Positions 59,939 through 64,000 of a DNA stretch of 64,000 bases are shown piece after piece. The position numbers and the translations under genes are program-made. Positions within the stretch are counted from its first letter, which is position 1. Each line of letters opens with the position of its first letter. The notes beneath the pieces are model-generated. The model did not search any database, had not been told where the DNA came from, and saw only the letters and a program-made list of their open reading frames with translations. This DNA is from Sphingobacterium phlebotomi (GTDB lineage: Bacteria > Bacteroidota > Bacteroidia > Sphingobacteriales > Sphingobacteriaceae): contig NZ_VTAV01000001.1 of assembly GCF_008180195.1 (NCBI RefSeq), forward strand, positions 496,001 through 560,000, written 5' to 3'.

Positions 59939-61489
59939 ATGAAAATAGTACCATATATCTTGTTGGGAGCTTGTATAACCGGTAGTGTTATGTTGTCCGG
60001 CTGCAGCAAATTTCTAGATAAACCTCTAGAGAACCAACAACGTTCGGAAGAAATTGACTATGCGAACACTTCGCAGATGTACGCTCCTGTCTCAGGCGTG
60101 TACCGTTCGGCAGCAGACGATAATCTTGTCCATTGGATAGATCTTTCTATACGTTGTGTGCGGGACGACGACTTTCAGCAGGGAGCCCCAACTCCAAATG
60201 ACAACCCGGAGCTCATGGCGATCAAAAATTTTCAGCGTGATGTGACTGTACAATCCTACTGGGGACTAAACCAATCCTGGAATAGCTACTACGGGTTGGT
60301 TATTGCAGCCAATAACGCTTTGGTTGAACTGGATCAGTTTGCGGAGCATATTCCGGAGGGAAATGCCGGGGATATGGCTCTAAATAGACAGTATAAAGCC
60401 GAAGTCCGTTTCTTGAGAGCCTACGCTCACCTGATGGCTTCCCGTCTTTTTGGCGATGTACCTATTTTGATTGATAGTGAAGATATCGGCAGTTTGGCGA
60501 CCATCAATAAAAGTACAAAGGATGCCGTTCGGGAGTTTATCATTGCTGAAATGAATGCATGTGTGCCAGATTTGGAAGATGCCCGTCCAAACCAATCGGA
60601 ACACATCGGTGCCGTTACGCGCTATTCGGCGTTACTGCTCAAAGCGAAGGCGGCTGCTGACTTGGCAGGGAATGATAACAGCAGCTCCTATTGGGATGAC
60701 GTGCTTGATGCGACGAACCAGATTATCAGCAGTAATAAATTTTCGCTGCATGCAGATCTCTACGATTTGTTTAAGATTCCAGGTAAACTGGCCGATGAAT
60801 CTTTGTTTGAGCTACAATACTCTGACTTCGGGCTCGGAACAGGTGATATTGTACGTCCAGGGGTAGATTGGGGAACGTTTTTCAGATGGCAGGGCCCTCC
60901 GGGAGACCAGAAAGGCAGCCCAATTTCCGGTGCTGGGTGGGTGCCTCCTTCACAGGACATAGTGGATTTCTTGACTGCTCGAGGTGATGCGGAACGGTTG
61001 AAAGCAACCATTCAGTATTGCGGTGAGGATGGAAATCCTGCTACTTTTGTCACTACACCAAGCGGAGATCAGGTGTATGGTAATGAGTTTGGCGTAAAAT
61101 ATTTTAATGGAAAGGCGTACCTGCCGAAATCCCAAATGACAGCCGGCCGTATGGAATATGGGGCGAACAATAATGTACGTATCCTGCGCTATGCTGATGT
61201 GCTGTTATTGAATGCGGAAGCAAAAGTGCGGAAGGGACAGAATGGTGATGAACCTTTTCGCCTGATTCGTGAGCGTGCTAAGTTAACACCTATTTCCAAT
61301 GTGACAATCGATCAGATTATTGACGAAAGACGAGCAGAATTTGCCTGCGAATGGTGGGGCGAGCGTTTCAATGATTTGGTGCGTACCGGTAAAGCTACGG
61401 AGGTGTTCGGATCTAAATTTGTTCCCGGTCAAAGCGAATTTATTCCTATTCCGCAGACACAGATAGATGCTAATCCTAATTTAAGATAA
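59939..61489 (+). CDS. SusD/RagB-like lipoprotein of the glucan locus
   Basis: 516 residues with lipobox M-L-S-G-C (Cys22) and S-K-F-L-D-K-P-L. It has a Y-W-G-L-N-Q-S-W-N aromatic segment near 110 that could contact sugar, the SusD F-L-R-A-Y-A-H-L-M block, and a C-terminal I-I-D-E-R-R-A-E-F-A-C-E-W-W-G-E-R-F-N-D-L-V-R block. It ends I-D-A-N-P-N-L-R. It captures glycans at the cell surface for the SusC protein. The glycosidase gene follows after 22 nt. Confidence 0.93.
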   Translation: MKIVPYILLGACITGSVMLSGCSKFLDKPLENQQRSEEIDYANTSQMYAPVSGVYRSAADDNLVHWIDLSIRCVRDDDFQQGAPTPNDNPELMAIKNFQRDVTVQSYWGLNQSWNSYYGLVIAANNALVELDQFAEHIPEGNAGDMALNRQYKAEVRFLRAYAHLMASRLFGDVPILIDSEDIGSLATINKSTKDAVREFIIAEMNACVPDLEDARPNQSEHIGAVTRYSALLLKAKAAADLAGNDNSSSYWDDVLDATNQIISSNKFSLHADLYDLFKIPGKLADESLFELQYSDFGLGTGDIVRPGVDWGTFFRWQGPPGDQKGSPISGAGWVPPSQDIVDFLTARGDAERLKATIQYCGEDGNPATFVTTPSGDQVYGNEFGVKYFNGKAYLPKSQMTAGRMEYGANNNVRILRYADVLLLNAEAKVRKGQNGDEPFRLIRERAKLTPISNVTIDQIIDERRAEFACEWWGERFNDLVRTGKATEVFGSKFVPGQSEFIPIPQTQIDANPNLR

Positions 61490-61511
61490 AACGTTTAAAT
61501 CTAGATGCCTC

Positions 61512-63560
61512 ATGATGCTATTCAGAATATTATTATATGTGATATTACCTTTTTTTCTGGAAATTCCGATGGTTTCCGCACAGAAAAATAAACCTATCAA
61601 GACGACGATTGTACAAGACAAGGGAAACTATACTCTAATGAGAGGAGGAAAGCCCTACTTTATAAAGGGTGCGGGTGGGAGTCAGTATTTGGAGCAATTA
61701 AAGGCTTACGGCGGAAATTCTATAAGGACGTGGAGTCCCCACGATGCGGGTCGAATTCTTGATGAGGCATATGATTTAGGACTGACTGTCACATTAGGAC
61801 TTTCCATACAAACGGAACGCCACGGGTTTGATTATAATAATGTGGAAGCCGTGGCGAAACAATTGGAAGCAACACGTGAAGTCATCTTGAGGTATAAGGA
61901 TCATCCTGCACTTCTGGCTTGGGGTATTGGCAATGAACTGAACTTGCACTATACCAATCCGAAAGTTTGGGATGCGGTCAACGACATCGCGAACATGATT
62001 CATCAAATGGATGGAAATCACTTGGTGACAACCATGTTAGCCGGCGTTAATAAAAAGGAAATCGATTACATTAAGGAACGATGCCCAGCACTGGATTTGA
62101 TTGCCGTACAGGTATACGGTGGTCTTGCTTCTGTCCCCCAACAGATCAAAGATGCTGGATGGAACAAAGCATATATCGTTACGGAATGGGGACCTACCGG
62201 ACATTGGGAAGTTGTTTCGACACCCTGGGGGGCACCGATAGAGGAAACAAGTAGAGAGAAAGCAATGGTATACAAAAAGCGTTATCAGGCTTCCATCGCG
62301 AATGACAAATATTGCTTAGGTTCTTATGTCTTTCTCTGGGGACAAAAACAGGAACGAACCCCCACTTGGTATGGGCTTTTTACGGAAGATGGCGAGGAGA
62401 ATGAAGTCGTCGATGTGATGCAGTACCTTTGGTCGGGTAAATGGCCTGAAAACAGAGCTCCCCTTTTGGAAGAATTGACATTAGATGGTAAGCAAGCATC
62501 AGATTTTCCCGTCGTTGAACCTAACGAAAGCTACGCTATCTTCGTTACCGCAACCGATCCAGAAGATGATCAACTTGTGACACGTTGGGAACTTTTGGAA
62601 GAAAGCACGGATTTGAAAGAAGGAGGGGATCGTGAAGAGCGCCCGACTACACTTCCAGGTTTGGTGAAAGTGGAAAATACGATGCAAGCACAATTGACAG
62701 CCCCTAAGCAAAAAGGAGCCTATCGCCTTTTTGTATATGTGACCGATGGCAACAATAATGTGGCAACGGCCAATATCCCTTTCTATGTCGAATCCGCTAT
62801 AGATACATTCTCTACAACGACATACCGCTTTACAGAAAATCCAGTATGGGCAGACGAGTTTGAATATGAAGGACTTCCTGATACCGAAAAATGGAGCTAC
62901 GATATAGGAGGCAGTGGTTGGGGTAATAATGAATTACAATATTATAGGGAAGCGCGACCCGAAAACGTACAGGTGGCTGACGGCCTGCTGACGATTACTG
63001 CCCGTAAAGAAACGCACGAAGGTAGCGAATATACGTCCACACGCTTGATCAGCAAAGGTAAGGGCGATTTTCTCTATGGCCGGTTTGAAGTGAAAGCCAA
63101 AGTGCCGCAAGGTCGAGGAACCTGGCCCGCCGCTTGGATGTTACCTAGCGACTGGGCTTATGGAGACTGGCCAGCATCGGGAGAGATTGATATTCTGGAA
63201 CATGTAGGATATGATCAAGATATGGTCCATATCAGCGTACATACCGAAGACTACAATCATTCCATCGGGACACAGAAAACCGCTTTTAAGAAAATAGAAA
63301 ATGCAACCACCGAATTTCACACCTTTCGCGTGGACTGGACACCTCAATATATCCGAGGCTTTGTAGATGATGTCCAATTGTTCAACTTTCCGAATGAAGG
63401 CGCAGGATATAAAGTCTGGCCTTTTGATCAGAAGTTTCACTGGTTGTTGAACCTTGCCGTCGGTGGAGATTGGGGCGGGCAGCAGGGAATAGATGAGGAA
63501 GCCTTCCCCGCACAACTACAAATAGATTATGTACGCGTTTATGATTTGTTAAATCCGTAA
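61512..63560 (+). CDS. Two-domain glycosidase: N-terminal TIM barrel (GH2/GH5-like) plus C-terminal GH16 beta-1,3-glucanase type
   Basis: 682 residues with a signal peptide to M-V-S-A-Q. Residues ~25-310 form a TIM barrel with two candidate catalytic glutamates, Glu142 in G-I-G-N-E-L-N and Glu225 in V-T-E-W-G-P. Residues ~315-425 look like an immunoglobulin-type linker. Residues ~435-682 are GH16: W-A-D-E-F near 445, S-G-E-I-D-I-L-E-H-V-G with the E-x-D-x-x-E triad at Glu558, Asp560 and Glu563. The GH16 sequence is of the laminarinase (beta-1,3-glucanase) type. It should cut beta-glucan at the cell surface or in the periplasm for import by the linked SusC/SusD pair. The specificity of the N-terminal barrel is not clear. 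Confidence 0.88.
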   Translation: MMLFRILLYVILPFFLEIPMVSAQKNKPIKTTIVQDKGNYTLMRGGKPYFIKGAGGSQYLEQLKAYGGNSIRTWSPHDAGRILDEAYDLGLTVTLGLSIQTERHGFDYNNVEAVAKQLEATREVILRYKDHPALLAWGIGNELNLHYTNPKVWDAVNDIANMIHQMDGNHLVTTMLAGVNKKEIDYIKERCPALDLIAVQVYGGLASVPQQIKDAGWNKAYIVTEWGPTGHWEVVSTPWGAPIEETSREKAMVYKKRYQASIANDKYCLGSYVFLWGQKQERTPTWYGLFTEDGEENEVVDVMQYLWSGKWPENRAPLLEELTLDGKQASDFPVVEPNESYAIFVTATDPEDDQLVTRWELLEESTDLKEGGDREERPTTLPGLVKVENTMQAQLTAPKQKGAYRLFVYVTDGNNNVATANIPFYVESAIDTFSTTTYRFTENPVWADEFEYEGLPDTEKWSYDIGGSGWGNNELQYYREARPENVQVADGLLTITARKETHEGSEYTSTRLISKGKGDFLYGRFEVKAKVPQGRGTWPAAWMLPSDWAYGDWPASGEIDILEHVGYDQDMVHISVHTEDYNHSIGTQKTAFKKIENATTEFHTFRVDWTPQYIRGFVDDVQLFNFPNEGAGYKVWPFDQKFHWLLNLAVGGDWGGQQGIDEEAFPAQLQIDYVRVYDLLNP

Positions 63561-63591
63561 GGATACCGGTCGATTTTTAGTAAATTTTTTT

Positions 63592-63626
63592 GCCCCTTTT
63601 TCAAGTGAGAAAAAGGGGCTTTTTTT
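63592..63626 (+). terminator. Strong intrinsic terminator after the GH16 gene
   Basis: Perfect 10-bp stem GCCCCTTTTT (63592-63601) with AAAAAGGGGC (63610-63619), an 8-nt loop, then seven T residues. It closes the glucan locus and insulates the next receptor gene. Confidence 0.92.
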
Positions 63627-63767
63627 GTCCTGTTCGTTATACATTTCCGATAACGCTACCGGTATTTTAGTTGCTGAAATAGTTGGAATATAAGCGTATA
63701 TACTATTTCTTTGGGTTGTGAAGTTTTGATAATACACACAAAGTCAAAATAAATAAACCACACTATT

Positions 63768-64000
63768 ATGACAAGCAAAAATAACCTCAAACAAAGATTT
63801 CTATGTGGAATAGTGTTTATTTACTTATGTCTCGGGACAACGGGGGTCTGGGCGCAACAGGCAATCTCAAAGGTAATCACTGTAAAAGACGGACGTAGTC
63901 ACGCTCCCTTACCGGGTGCTACAGTGGTTAATCTAACAACCAAACTATCCACGGCAACGAACGAAACCGGAATTGCTAATCTGGAGGCATCCACCGGAGA
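63768..64000 (+). CDS. SusC-like TonB-dependent receptor, 3' end outside the window
   Basis: Only the first ~77 codons are present. A signal peptide (to V-W-A-Q) is followed by V-I-T-V-K-D-G-R-S-H-A-P-L-P-G-A-T-V, the start of a carboxypeptidase-like regulatory sandwich, as in SusC/RagA receptors. The ATG at 63768 is the first start after the terminator. Assignment as SusC rather than another sandwich-bearing outer-membrane protein is likely but not proven from this piece. Confidence 0.65.
   Translation, partial: MTSKNNLKQRFLCGIVFIYLCLGTTGVWAQQAISKVITVKDGRSHAPLPGATVVNLTTKLSTATNETGIANLEASTG

Overview
The window reads as a chromosome segment of a Bacteroidota bacterium, most likely order Sphingobacteriales (genus not determined). 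The evidence is four SusC/SusD-type outer-membrane import genes, FecI/FecR-type regulators, lipoproteins with Bacteroidota-style signal peptides, TAnnTTTG-like promoter elements and almost no Shine-Dalgarno sequences. It is a chain of carbohydrate- and possibly peptide-utilisation loci. No rRNA, tRNA, CRISPR array or insertion sequence was recognised.

Region 1 (1-26994, all on +) is a pectin/rhamnose locus. It starts inside a sugar-binding-protein gene, followed by a Gfo/Idh oxidoreductase, a MaoC-fold hydratase and a FucP-like permease. Then come secreted or periplasmic enzymes: GH78 and GH106 alpha-L-rhamnosidases, a GH2 beta-galactosidase-type enzyme, a GH127 beta-L-arabinofuranosidase-type enzyme, an SGNH acetylesterase and a DUF5703 protein. 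A complete cytoplasmic L-rhamnose route follows: RhaT symporter, RhaI-type isomerase, an FGGY kinase and a rhamnulose-1-phosphate aldolase/dehydrogenase fusion. Together these would strip rhamnose, galactose, arabinose and acetyl groups from rhamnogalacturonan and feed rhamnose to lactate-level intermediates. The region ends in a scar: the first third of a GH28 polygalacturonase is joined out of frame to a PL11 rhamnogalacturonan lyase that lacks its start and signal peptide.

Region 2 (27116-50490) holds two tandem, diverged islands with the same gene order: FecI sigma factor, FecR anti-sigma, STN-containing SusC, SusD, HExxH zinc metallohydrolase lipoprotein, DUF4302 lipoprotein. Each has a related hairpin between fecR and susC, and each is followed by a decayed copy of the same DUF4369-like lipoprotein gene. 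Island 1 also carries two small lipoprotein genes set between hairpins (one apparently frameshifted) and a reverse-strand DUF4143 ATPase with a perfect 16-bp inverted repeat in its upstream region.

Region 3 (50518-51303) is the most unusual part: 37 contiguous, diverged units of exactly 21 bp, with heptapeptide periodicity on the minus strand and no protein family that I recognise. It begins immediately where the sequence shared by the two pseudogene copies ends.

Region 4 (51410-64000) has a glucokinase, a reverse-strand Mrp/ApbC-type iron-sulfur carrier ATPase, and a beta-glucan locus: a propeller/triple-tyrosine/LuxR-type regulator, SusC, SusD and a two-domain TIM-barrel plus GH16 glycosidase, closed by a strong intrinsic terminator. 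Another TonB-dependent receptor gene starts at the right edge and runs out of the window.
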